From Pseudogemmatithrix spongiicola (lineage in GTDB: Bacteria > Gemmatimonadota > Gemmatimonadetes > Gemmatimonadales > Gemmatimonadaceae): 64,000 nt of DNA. Below the pieces are notes generated by a model that was not told where the DNA came from, made no database searches, and worked only from the letters and a program-made list of their open reading frames with translations. Within the stretch, counting starts at the first letter, position 1; each line of letters opens with the position of its first letter. The DNA lies in NCBI RefSeq assembly GCF_030623445.1, contig NZ_CP130613.1:2728001-2792000 (forward strand), written 5' to 3'. Of this stretch, positions 49,301 to 52,864 are shown in pieces. The position numbers and the translations under genes are program-made.

Positions 49301-50875
49301 GAGGATGTCGTAAGCCTGGCGGGGAACGTCAATCTCACCGAGAACTTCGCCGAGAACGGCACGACGGTCTCGGCCGGCATCCTAAGCCTCGGTAGCTATG
49401 ACTTTGCGGACAGCGGCTCGTTCCGGACCACCGGCACCGGTCGGCTGCGCATGGACAACAGCCTCGGCGAGCTCATCGTATTCCACGACATCGAGTTCGG
49501 CGGCGGCAGCACGGATGGCCTGCTCACCGCCGGCGAGATCAGAGTCTTGAGCGGTGACTTCATCCAGGACGGTGGCAACAGCAGCAATTCATTCGTGTCC
49601 AGCGGCAGTCACCGCGTCTCGTTCAACGGCCCGTTCTCGACACGCATCGTCGCAAACTCGATGACCGACTCGACGTCACGGTTCAACAGCGTGTACTTCC
49701 TTCGCAGCGGCGGTGACGCGACGGATTTCGCATCCGATACCGTCGTGATCGGCTCCATCCCGATACTCAGCGGCATCCTGCGGTTCACCGGCGGGTCGCT
49801 GGTCGTGACGGGATCGCTGGGTGAGATCACGGGCCACCAGTTCGCCATGGATAGCGCGCAAGGGATCGTCGACTTGCGCGGAACGCTGCCCGCGCCATGC
49901 GCCACGTCCACGCTGAACGTCACGGGCTACAAGGGTCAATTCATCCCGAGCACCTGCCACACCGAGGCGCTGGCGTGGTTCTTCCAAGACGCCCAGACCT
50001 TGACCCCGCTGAATGCGGTGTGGGGCACCGGCAACGGCTCGGTGCTGTTCGCGGTTGGCGACAACGGAACGATTCGGTTCAGCGACCAGGCGTCGAGTGG
50101 CGGGGCTCCAGGAAACGTGACGTGGGCAGCGGACTCCGCCGCGCAGACCGACCACCTATTGGCCGTCCACGGTCTCACTTCCGCCGCTGATACCGCGATC
50201 TACGCCGTCGGTGCGAACGGCCGAATCGTGTGGAAGCACTCCCTGGGCGACGCGTGGAGCGTGTACAGCCATCCGAGTACCACGACGTGGCGCGGTGTCC
50301 ATGTGCTCTCGCCGAGCACCGTCGTGATCGTGGGCGACGGCGGTGCGATCATCGTGGGCAGCGACAGCTCGTGGACGCCGGCGACCTCGGGCACGTTGCA
50401 GAACCTCTATGGCATCACCCGAGCCGGGGGCGACTTCGTGGTTGCCGGTGCCGCGGGCACGCTCCTGGTGTCCGCGGATGGACTCACGTGGGCGAGCGGG
50501 TCGACTGGCCTCGCGACCGATCTCTTCGCCATCAGCGCGGTCTCGGGCGCCGAGCGATACGTCGGCGGCGCGGCTGGTACGTTGGGCTTGGACGACGGCT
50601 CCACGGTCCAGAACATCGGCGCGGCACCGCGGCCGGTACCCCAAGCGATCCGTGGCGTCGTCGCCACCGGCTTCGGCGGGCTCGCCGTCGGCGACAACTT
50701 CCGCGTGTTGCACCAGCAGGGCCAGTCGTGGACCGTGGTCACAGCAGTGCCCAACGTCGCCGACCTGCGGGGCGTCACCTCGTACTTCGATGTCGTGACC
50801 GGCTTGCAAGTCGCCATTGCCGTGGCGGCCGATGGCTCGATCTACTACGTCTCGATCGGCGCTGGGCCGCCGTAA
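31304..50875 (+). CDS. Giant Ig-repeat lipoprotein 3 (6,523 residues) with W-NP-NW modules and propeller-like cap
   Basis: One uninterrupted 19.6-kb gene. Residues 1-27 are a lipoprotein signal (LLSC, C27). Residues 28-150 are the domain shared with lipoproteins 1 and 2. About 163-247 is a BIg2-like domain. About 250-3,220 holds 29 Ig-like units of about 100 residues, largely alternating a Big-1/invasin-like type (DAFGNPVSGxxVxW) and an AGVATFxDL type, with no cysteine. About 3,222-6,220 holds six modules, each opened by a W-x-NP-x-NW-like motif (WTNSANW, WNNPANW, WSNPGNW, WTNPANW, AGNPDNW, WDNPAHW), with beta-rich filler and paired cysteines. About 6,224-6,523 resembles a beta-propeller (LFAVGDNGTIRFS, AIYAVGANGRIVW, VVIVGDGGAIIVG). 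I chose the ATG at 31304; an upstream in-frame start at 31253 would spoil the signal. Inferred: a long lipid-anchored surface stalk with a distal binding cap, possibly an adhesin. Confidence 0.85.
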   Translation: MRPSPGPSAPRRVAALAALFAFSLLSCGREVTGPDRSRIAMLAFAPEFTGPMAAIDGAGDAVPFEKVRVVLRREDGSILKDTLVDFPSDAEFVELALTIPIPQDAPSAGLPLTVAMAYVNAAGDTVFRGGPNPLVAKPLGTPGATDPVNVPVVYDGPGKGAARVAITPKTGSVVSGGSTAFAATAFDDADRPINNTPFVFSSLDTTRGVVNPSTGVATWRPVRGTARIVAELPNGLRADTATFTVALPASKLVLGSGGAQTGAVNAALGDTIILRTLASDDVPVQGVVVSFAVTTGAGSLSVTTDTSDADGNVKTVWTLGATLGAQSITATSAGLTGSPLVVGATATAAAPVRLEIQAQPTAGVAGAALAPALTVIARDAFGNAVPTFADSVVIVVAGAQPPTLGGSTTRVPVSGTAAFEDLALTLAGEYTLIARSGALAPDTTTAISIAPAAAARLSFVQEPVNAVAGAALTPALTVRSTDAFGNLTPTFTGPIALTLREAGTATLAGTATQNAVAGVATFADLSVQKAGTGYRLEATSGTLQPDTSVAFSITAASASQFAIVSGNEQTGVAGAALASPLTVVVRDGFGNPVSGASVTWAITTGGGSLGATTSVTDSDGRASTTWTLGNGAGAQSATASVATLTDVVFSATATAGAPAQLVLSAIPASDTAGSPLAVLTATLRDALGNVVTTFTGDVSVSLATNPAAGTLEGTVTRAAVAGVVSFDDLVIKKAGAGYTLRASIAAPAISSDTTAAFAIAAAAAAQFAIESGNNQSVVAGSAFPQPLRVRVLDAFGNPKAGHPTQWSSVDVVTLAASGTVLTDAAGIAENTATAATVAGPQSLGPSVTATDVSGTLIFEHVVTAGTATQLVFTSQPDTVTAGEPFPPTLFVEFRDALGNRVTTLSDSVTMSIESGPPTGALLPPSVLTQFIPSGGGPAGQFAGLEINVAGTYVLRGTTKGGLTGVSAPLVVRPDGFRQLLLISGGNDTATVNQPFGAPLRVRVLDSHGNPVSGAKTTWIDQGGGAVLAGDTVLTDASGYAENTATHPAVPVAASAVTAFVIGGADSRDFFYTTLPLATRVAVTAAPASTIVPGAAFSVGAEARDALGNLANAYGDSATISIRTGPAGATLGGTLTRAMVAGAVTFTGLSVDRAGTYRLQVSSAGLIADTSVTFTAEAGAPDTVVVVSGDFQLATLQTSLANPLVVEVRDQFGNPVPNVSVDFMATSGAASVTVTPVLTDAAGRAESNVVIGTTTDTVRVSATATGVTTPAIFTALPQAGAPANLYPITQPTNVDAGQTMSAFVFQVRDGFGNVVRAFNDTVSLEAGAPASLRVPGLIKAGAAVVAVNGVATFSAVRIDSAGVWDFTITAKNGPIFTSDAFTVTAGAPSLLLKAGGDGQTATVATTLASPLRVRVTDAYGNGIGGVTVNFNDLSGTLAGFPLSIETDAAGVAETTPTLGTIAGSVVVGAFAAGLTPDSVLFTLAATPDAVNGFQLVSGGEQTVAAGDTTANAWTVRAKDGYGNAVPNVTVSFVTFDDVGFTETSVITDANGDASTKVIAGPSIGLKTVYAQAVGASSLTTTVEVVAGIAKSLNIITEPASDTAGATFTTTSVQVLDAFGNLVTTAGTEVTLAVDAALTAGTIEGTTTATAVAGVASFPGLRLTKSGEYRFVVTAAGLTPDTTATFEVSTAAATEMTIVSGNNQPTAVGAALAQPMRIRVRDAFGNPIAAIGIVWGTSVGVSQVDSTVSYTDADGYAEMGLTMATTREDPSVEAAYGDLRVTFTHTGIAAAAATMEITGMPGDRAAGTTLSPITVTLRDTYGNVATAATGSVSVALATSPASSTLSGTTSASLTLGVATFSDLVLTKTGQYVLRFSTSGLADVDTDAFFITAAAPDTILVLYGDPQTVAVGGTSDSMVVQVLDAFGNPVPDVVLNWSSTVGTALTFASTSTDADGRALNYLGVGTTAGNLSASVAGEGLITRSFAITASAGTAVALRSVSAPTTATSGVAADAFVIEAVDEFDNRVTTFTGNVTIAKNVEVSPNGSIGGTLTVAAVAGVATFDDLLFSEAGSYGLAISADGLTGFNSSINVQAGAEARVALMSQPSSGTAGTALDMFLVRVTDAAGNVVGGSSANISVAVDASLTAGSLGGTTTKQIAEGSADFLDLELTATGSYRLVFSAPGLVPDTSASFVVSPAPASAVAVVGGNMQTVTVGTAADSALALRVTDAYGNPIVGWSVDWSVTSGAATPDSLITTTDADGVARTTFRAGSTVGSIQIEANASLAGSATFTAEATAGAAEVLAITTAPLDAVAGATLAGIVVQAEDSLGNVATGFTGTVTVSIEAGGPAGATLGGTLSANATAGVVTFSDLTLDKIGAYRLRFTADGTTPIVSDTFKITAAAADSLVYVSGTGQMLAPNGQAADSLVVRVADRFGNPVAEVPVSWGVSVGTALVSSSSVLSDSLGFSKIALTASQFAESGEVTAVNAGLTGSPVTFTYNTGAGAAAALNFSVNPTNAVAGETLSSLAVEVVDAFGNRVTGFTDPITIEIYSDPAPAIFGTTSFAPTAGLATFSDLRIEAAGTYQLRASAAGLPDSLSASFTIAPAAAAQLAFVQAPTTATAGEALSPAVVVAVRDAFGNAVVAGGTTVTLDLDSTATVGPIGGTVNLVSEVGSGLAQFTGISLTLAGEYAFVVRSGALAADTTDAFTVAPGEGASVEITSGDGQSGAVGTAIANPLAMTVRDAFGNPVPNTGVFWSVSVGGEAVLDSAAVFTDSLGVARTTLTFGSTVRSFTVTGSAGDAGSVNFSLSAVNAPAATLTTAFEPGLTLAGATLGLAEVDARDSLGNQALDFVGEVSVVVDSGPSGATIGGTTTVNAVAGRASFSDLSLSVAGAYRLRFTATGLDSAVSNTFTVSAAAAVNIAIADGNAQTGTVNTALGAPLVARVTDAFGNPVSGVSLTWTASPGVTLGESAIGTGLNGEMSQGVTLGTTAGSYSVVAAISDLPDSSVTFTMTAEAGAAAALVVTSAPTTATAGDTVVVRVEARDAYGNLATSFTGNVSFGLDDQVAQYTVTAPLTAAGGVVEFTDLVFGDATTFNVLVGSLGLADVGFSVAVSAGAAAQLQQVSGMGQSGFATLPLDTAFTVRALDAFGNPVSGASVDWTVLAGSGGGLVNGSASTGTTTDASGYASVNFTAGTTIGLQTARAVLANADSVEFDVSVSELIGNAVWTGNADTSWTNSANWIGGIVPTAFDSVYIPSGRPTYPVLIGDVAMTKLVIDDGVTGFDIGSFNVTVSGSIRAPATSAFAFTEGTVIANGSGAQTISGELPTLTIENGRYAVTPQPGHALFINGELALQSGGRLVMDGGDSVVVNGGIQTFDTAGLEQAAGSSISAQGDVVLAGVTGAGVLTGGRLYVRGAFSTTNADPGTFRPAAEHETHFTGSNNSITLAAPDVALDTSCALQCFGVIVATYAGLNDVLDINSHVKARRFDVQNFRFRAPNHRVIAGAGSALVSDSLGVKTLAFIDQMPTLGAVAVIDSAIVAAGAGTLPTGLTALISVQGYFSINGTHNGDLDVYDGGVLDVVGSAAAVTGTLSTSTNGSLRMADAGDVLTVGGNAVFNGAASDTDLTAGTLRVAENFTASASAFIATPSHTVELYGAVESSLDFFGGSGATDSRFGRLLLNKQNGLALGGGAVFVDGQLETVGTEQRIIGVGTPLTIRGAQIGGLLLSDLPLVILDGAAVTQLDNLEFADNQDGVTQLRIERDSLEVPINTPVFDTVATNPTYLELVDATVGPESLTVTVVNPAPEFHVGRIVIGSRATLSGWSPYAFLEWTNGGGNRQWNNPANWSAPYVPQPGDSVYVSGEQPPIIQFPASVRALVSTALFPIDVQAPLTVSERLILPATNGAACADSGVVLKSAPAALSIAGDLQCGLVATAGAVTLTGTSAMDSLVIGGTASVTPDGNELTVRQRLVTADNGTLVMGNEVDIVRVFGPAVFGSTPTGGTLTLGRLELHDSFTQSGSATAFQGGANHITALLRSQDMPVTFANPDSSAAGSHFGSVEVALDEGGTQVQLGSDIYVNGVLRAPLSANSREIAALATSRTVVARGTEVPSGSNLGFYNVALRIAEGANLDPDLYSIGFYDMPDAVTQMEVVRSNGMHTFHNFEFDTAAVGALLLVARDADSTENGQLEITMVNPDPAFNFFRIDNPGAAIYDWPDFPQFVWNGNVSDEWSNPGNWDDGVVPFTGVRIEIPVTSRLPAAIPAGTYGSLDVYDLGAGINIDGIVTFRGSVNAPTGGEAGLFCGSNPANRIIVDGVNDESSISGNMYCAVQVINGAVGVNGDTRTRFMLVSDNGGLDLGVSTLTIDSTFTTQTGGTLTMTEADARLVVGSRATFDGGSTTGLLTAGIIRTGTGLVQEQNGVPTSFDASGTHTVIVDNQSCLSCGPVVVGLNYPAQSGFQNLQLDAGDVSGNGVALTVRGDVTLGTSVSFDNNSELRVDGSISGDASTSIQLNAAALRLGGDWDFSGSWIGGTLQLVGTAQSLIPQRTYTMPIVIEGNVSLGTNVEVSAPYNLGSSLVVRNSGSMTIAPPGLVAAVFVEGVFAVEDSATVTMQSASGSLTVEDTARFDGGDTDGLLTAGTLSLEGDLVVSGKPGALRGGPGFTTRFTGTGAQRVSFALPGYDPGASHLGDIEVAGAEAISHVTLATDVWATGQLRTGSPNAPNRIVSNATDDRWLRLRGLSVIDSLTLDGISVRVDDGDVAGVVAGLRFLNLDGSAMPNLEFNRAGGTVQLANTSFDTGAGFTGDFLVARDTDTMDDDTFTIEVTGTTTPAAHAGRVLFENGAILENWLEEVDFIWTGAVNEVWTNPANWSSFAVPTATDSVFVPATVITMPEIALPATVRALVSEKDDGAILVSGATLTITELLSMPANDGLTCGVGGRIALVGNATPGSVGGYLDCELRVRSGTFSLAANTLVARDQLLIDSTGTLAVGERTLTLGEGVDLVVADSGLLQMTDAAGSVQAAADVTFGGRGSAGALTAGSLDVAGNFTQTGSSEAFAASNSHRTRLTSTTATITFATPGAAASHFGSLQAMETGTSVTLNSDVYVAVNLTTESVNADFIGGGGVNRLMQTGGIRNGGAGTYLSNVRVRLVDGGTDDIVNLVSFSSMDPTVTYLTVDRAGGTTSFPNLSFGPTPTTGRYLVARDTVSDASALVVALSVVNPQGHSGYIEVQSDATISGWDEFAQYTFLGTEDTNAGNPDNWDTGVLPAPTSNVRFDNASGFGPVSLNGVSYRNVSFASGAQVTIDGVVNAQKVQFESAPSCTGAGNIILTPAAQSSDNLVGSAPSCAVTLIGGTSFVTDTIALRAIIVGASAQLWIGNTADSLAQMTLADSLAVLSGGELHLRYETSEMTVEGQARFAVGSFGLLDKGTLNVWDSLRSEAFFTLGSTRVVLGDPAAPSSFSMSIGAEPGRSIDSLFVREGTLNIVDSATVNEFIGVLGSGTTITGDRLRIGTGDDAQPSLRSDGTLALTESDELTVNHLEVYGSLGSVGSFNVDTVTFLGQTMGTQQIPADDGSGLGAANYNYNLIRVAGSAVMQGADNTPEPSYTVLTGIRVVDGGGLLVAGTGDYPVTVDMPTGGDLIVDGYGASLILDGQDTHIITDSVFIRSDAQSILQGTNTSLTIGSDLILEGLNGNSTILNANGTGHVTRFTGNGTIRMGEGTGASQLGIVEVRGGTTTTLLTDLFVQVSIGREGATAGTITFRSANPGVDSTPRILTFGTDFVGAEGAVVMRNVGFLLESSEVQPGNGFALDNVTFQQMHPEATFLYANFKDTQTPTFNDITFDSPVGDGAYFFFDNTDVTGLPTVTFVNASPSLDCLTGTCEPGDVAPSGISPTATYIEEFSTVWDNPAHWSTGAVPDANTNVIIPAGKFAALFSDASAKSVTVESGGTLGFGGTLSLNLWGNLDVQGEVTGFTGTVRMRHVPGGSTLSVQGSMETKLEIAAGLGGYEDVVSLAGNVNLTENFAENGTTVSAGILSLGSYDFADSGSFRTTGTGRLRMDNSLGELIVFHDIEFGGGSTDGLLTAGEIRVLSGDFIQDGGNSSNSFVSSGSHRVSFNGPFSTRIVANSMTDSTSRFNSVYFLRSGGDATDFASDTVVIGSIPILSGILRFTGGSLVVTGSLGEITGHQFAMDSAQGIVDLRGTLPAPCATSTLNVTGYKGQFIPSTCHTEALAWFFQDAQTLTPLNAVWGTGNGSVLFAVGDNGTIRFSDQASSGGAPGNVTWAADSAAQTDHLLAVHGLTSAADTAIYAVGANGRIVWKHSLGDAWSVYSHPSTTTWRGVHVLSPSTVVIVGDGGAIIVGSDSSWTPATSGTLQNLYGITRAGGDFVVAGAAGTLLVSADGLTWASGSTGLATDLFAISAVSGAERYVGGAAGTLGLDDGSTVQNIGAAPRPVPQAIRGVVATGFGGLAVGDNFRVLHQQGQSWTVVTAVPNVADLRGVTSYFDVVTGLQVAIAVAADGSIYYVSIGAGPP
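32045..40960 (+). repeat. Stack of 29 Ig-like coding repeats
   Basis: About 29 units of roughly 300 bp within lipoprotein 3. I counted 28 motifs of the type D-x-x-GN (DAFGN, DALGN, DAYGN, DSLGN and so on), plus one divergent first unit (LASDDVPVQGV). Copies differ enough in DNA that this is not a simple tandem repeat. Boundaries are approximate. Confidence 0.8.
40966..49970 (+). repeat. Six W-x-NP-x-NW beta-rich modules
   Basis: Modules open near 40,968, 42,772, 43,950, 45,841, 47,018 and 48,964, so spacing is about 390-650 codons. Repeated inner motifs include LTAG-L-V-G-F-Q, SHFG-L, YLVARDT and VNP...GW-EF. The fold is not recognised; a beta-helix-like or polymer-forming fold is possible. 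Confidence 0.7.
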
Positions 50876-50884
50876 TCACGATGG

Positions 50885-51688
50885 CTAGAACAACCCCAAC
50901 TGCTCCACCAACTGGGCCGGGTCCTTCGGGACCTGGCCCAGTTTGCTTTGCAACCACCGCACATTCGCCGGCGAATGTCCGCTGAAGTGATTGTTCACGT
51001 ACCCGTACACCGGCACGCGAACGGAAAGCGCCGGCAACACCTCCGCCCAAGACTCCAGCTCCGCCGAGCGATCAATCAACACGCGCGAATAGTCCGTGAT
51101 CGCGCGATCCGGCCCCATCCACCGCACATACGCATGCGTCGTGCTCGTCGGCCGCGCCGCGAGCTTGAGCATCCACGCCCGCGGAATCCACCGCGCATCC
51201 ACCAAGGCCAGCGCCACATTCCGCTGCGTCAGCAGCTCATGCGTGCGCTCATTGATCCACGCCTTCTGCCGAAACTCGATCGCGAACTGCAAATCCGAAG
51301 GCAGGGTGTGCAGGAACTCCTCGACCGCATCGAACTCGAGGACCGACAGATCGGGCCCGCACTGGATCAGGATCGGCCCGAGCTTGGGCCCGAGCTCCCG
51401 CGCCGCATCATAGAAGCGCTCCGCGACCTCAGTCGCACCGACGAACCGCCGCTCATGCGTGATCTCCTGCGGCAACTTGAGCGCGAACGTGAACCCCTCC
51501 GGCGTCCGCTCCGCCCAGCCCCGCACGGTTTTCACCGCCGGCACCGCGTAGAACGTGGAGTCCACCTCCACCGTGTCGAACGCTCGGGCGTACATGCTCA
51601 GGAAATCCGCCGCCCGAGTCTTCGGCGGGTAGAAGCCCCCCACCCACGCCGGGTAGTTCCAGCCTTGGCAGCCCAGTCGGATGCGCAT
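50885..51688 (-). CDS. DUF72 (YecE-like) family protein
   Basis: 267-residue cytoplasmic protein with a TIM-barrel-like DUF72 fold. The motifs LGCQGWNYPAWVGGFYPP (5-22), EVDSTFYAVP, FALKLPQEITHERR, ILIQCGPDLS, FAIEFRQKAWINE and YVYGYVNNHFSGHSPAN-like sequence near the C-terminus are all family signatures. Function is not established; the fold suggests an enzyme acting on a phosphate- or nucleic-acid-containing substrate. The ATG is at 51688. It is convergent with the giant lipoprotein, with only 9 bp between stops, and its 3' codons contain that gene's terminator hairpin. Confidence 0.92.
   Translation of the reverse strand: MRIRLGCQGWNYPAWVGGFYPPKTRAADFLSMYARAFDTVEVDSTFYAVPAVKTVRGWAERTPEGFTFALKLPQEITHERRFVGATEVAERFYDAARELGPKLGPILIQCGPDLSVLEFDAVEEFLHTLPSDLQFAIEFRQKAWINERTHELLTQRNVALALVDARWIPRAWMLKLAARPTSTTHAYVRWMGPDRAITDYSRVLIDRSAELESWAEVLPALSVRVPVYGYVNNHFSGHSPANVRWLQSKLGQVPKDPAQLVEQLGLF
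50912..50941 (+). terminator. UUCG hairpin terminator after lipoprotein 3
   Basis: 13-bp stem (50912-50924 with 50929-50941; one G-T pair) with a C(TTCG)G loop, followed by TTTGCTTTGC. It starts 37 nt after the giant gene's stop and lies inside the convergent DUF72 gene. The most convincing intrinsic terminator in the window. Confidence 0.7.
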
Positions 51689-51728
51689 CTATAGAAGGTA
51701 CCCTCGCCTGAAACCCGACCCCACCCAC

Positions 51729-51761
51729 TTGCGTATCCGATACTGAAGTGATATCATTTCA
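51729..51761 (+). promoter_or_regulatory. Promoter with overlapping palindromic operator before the SPFH operon
   Basis: A -35-like TTGCGT (51729-51734) and a -10-like TATCAT (51752-51757) are 17 bp apart. An 18-bp near-palindrome, TGAAGTGATATCATTTCA (51744-51761; 16 of 18 positions symmetric), covers the -10. A repressor site is likely. The Arc-type RHH protein encoded in the operon is one candidate binder. Confidence 0.55.
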
Positions 51762-51789
51762 ACATCACCCCGAACGGAGAGTCCCACCG

Positions 51790-52659
51790 ATGTACGTCGA
51801 GAAGAAGTACAGCGCCGGCAACGGCTTCCTCATGCTCCTCGGCTCGCTCGCCACGATGCTCGCCACCGGCTACTTCGCCGTTCGGGCGTTCCAGACGCAG
51901 CAGCACCTGGTCGGGCTGGTCTGGATCTTCATCGCCTTCGTGGCACTCATCGCGATGACGGGTCTCTTCATCGTGCACCCGAACGAAGCCAAGGCCCTCG
52001 TGCTCTTCGGCACGTACAAGGGCACGGTGCGCCAGGATGGCTTCTGGTGGGCCAACCCCTTCCTCACGAAGCAGGCGATCTCGCTGCGCGTGCGGAACTT
52101 CGAGACGGCCAAGCTCAAGGTGAACGACAACCACTCGAACCCGATCGAGATCGCGGCCATCGTCGTCTGGAAGGTCGTGGACTCGGCGGAAGCCCTCTTC
52201 GAAGTGGATGACTACGCCCGGTATGTCGAGGTGCAGTCGGAGTCGGCCCTGCGCGGCGTCGCCGTGCAGTACGCCTACGACTCGCACACGCCGGGTGAGC
52301 AGTCGCTGTCGCAGAACACGGACGAGGTCTCGCTCACGTTGGAGAAGGCCCTGAAGGACCGGCTGCTCAAGGCAGGCGTCGAAGTCGTCGAAGCCCGCAT
52401 CAGCCACCTGGCCTACTCGCCGGAGATCGCCGCGGCGATGCTGCAGCGCCAGCAGGCCAGCGCGATCATCTCGGCGCGCCAGAAGATCGTCGAGGGTGCG
52501 GTGGGCATGGTCGAGATGGCGCTGAGCATGCTCAGCGAGAAGCAGATCGTCACGCTCGACAACGAGCGCAAGGCGGCGATGGTCAGCAACCTGCTCGTCG
52601 TGCTCTGCTCGGATCACGCGACGCAGCCGGTGGTGAACACAGGCTCGCTGTACACCTGA
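51790..52659 (+). CDS. SPFH/band-7 domain membrane protein
   Basis: 289-residue protein. Two hydrophobic helices lie at about 12-30 and 41-61, and an SPFH domain (about 62-240) begins [30 protein letters not shown]. It contains [34 protein letters not shown] and [42 protein letters not shown], all typical. A helical C-terminus follows. SPFH proteins form ring-like scaffolds in membranes; the partner here is unknown. The start at 51790 has GGAGA nine bases upstream. It leads a four-gene operon with an RHH protein, a serine hydrolase and a DUF1648 protein. Confidence 0.9.
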   Translation: MYVEKKYSAGNGFLMLLGSLATMLATGYFAVRAFQTQQHLVGLVWIFIAFVALIAMTGLFIVHPNEAKALVLFGTYKGTVRQDGFWWANPFLTKQAISLRVRNFETAKLKVNDNHSNPIEIAAIVVWKVVDSAEALFEVDDYARYVEVQSESALRGVAVQYAYDSHTPGEQSLSQNTDEVSLTLEKALKDRLLKAGVEVVEARISHLAYSPEIAAAMLQRQQASAIISARQKIVEGAVGMVEMALSMLSEKQIVTLDNERKAAMVSNLLVVLCSDHATQPVVNTGSLYT

Positions 52660-52666
52660 GCCGATC

Positions 52667-52864
52667 GTGGCCGAGAAGAAGCCCTTCCTGCTGCGCGTCG
52701 ACCGCTCATTGCTGGATGCCTACCAGCGATGGGCGGCCGACGAGCTGCGGTCGCTGAACGGGCAACTGGAGTTCGTGCTGCGCGACGCCCTGCGCCGCGC
52801 GGGCCGGAAGATCGAGGAGCAACCCTCAGTACCGGATTCTGGAGATCCCTCTGATGATGCATAA
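52667..52864 (+). CDS. Arc-type ribbon-helix-helix DNA-binding protein
   Basis: 65-residue protein. KPFLLRVDRSLLDAYQRWAADELRSLNGQLEFVLRDALRRAG (5-46) matches the Arc/MetJ ribbon-helix-helix fold: a short strand, then two helices with the N-G-Q-x-E turn. The acidic tail is disordered. The start is GTG at 52667, 7 bp after the SPFH stop. It overlaps the serine hydrolase gene by 11 bp. Similar SPFH plus Arc-type gene pairs are familiar in other bacteria. It may autoregulate through the palindrome at 51744-51761, or the RHH domain may serve the SPFH complex directly. Confidence 0.82.
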   Translation: MAEKKPFLLRVDRSLLDAYQRWAADELRSLNGQLEFVLRDALRRAGRKIEEQPSVPDSGDPSDDA

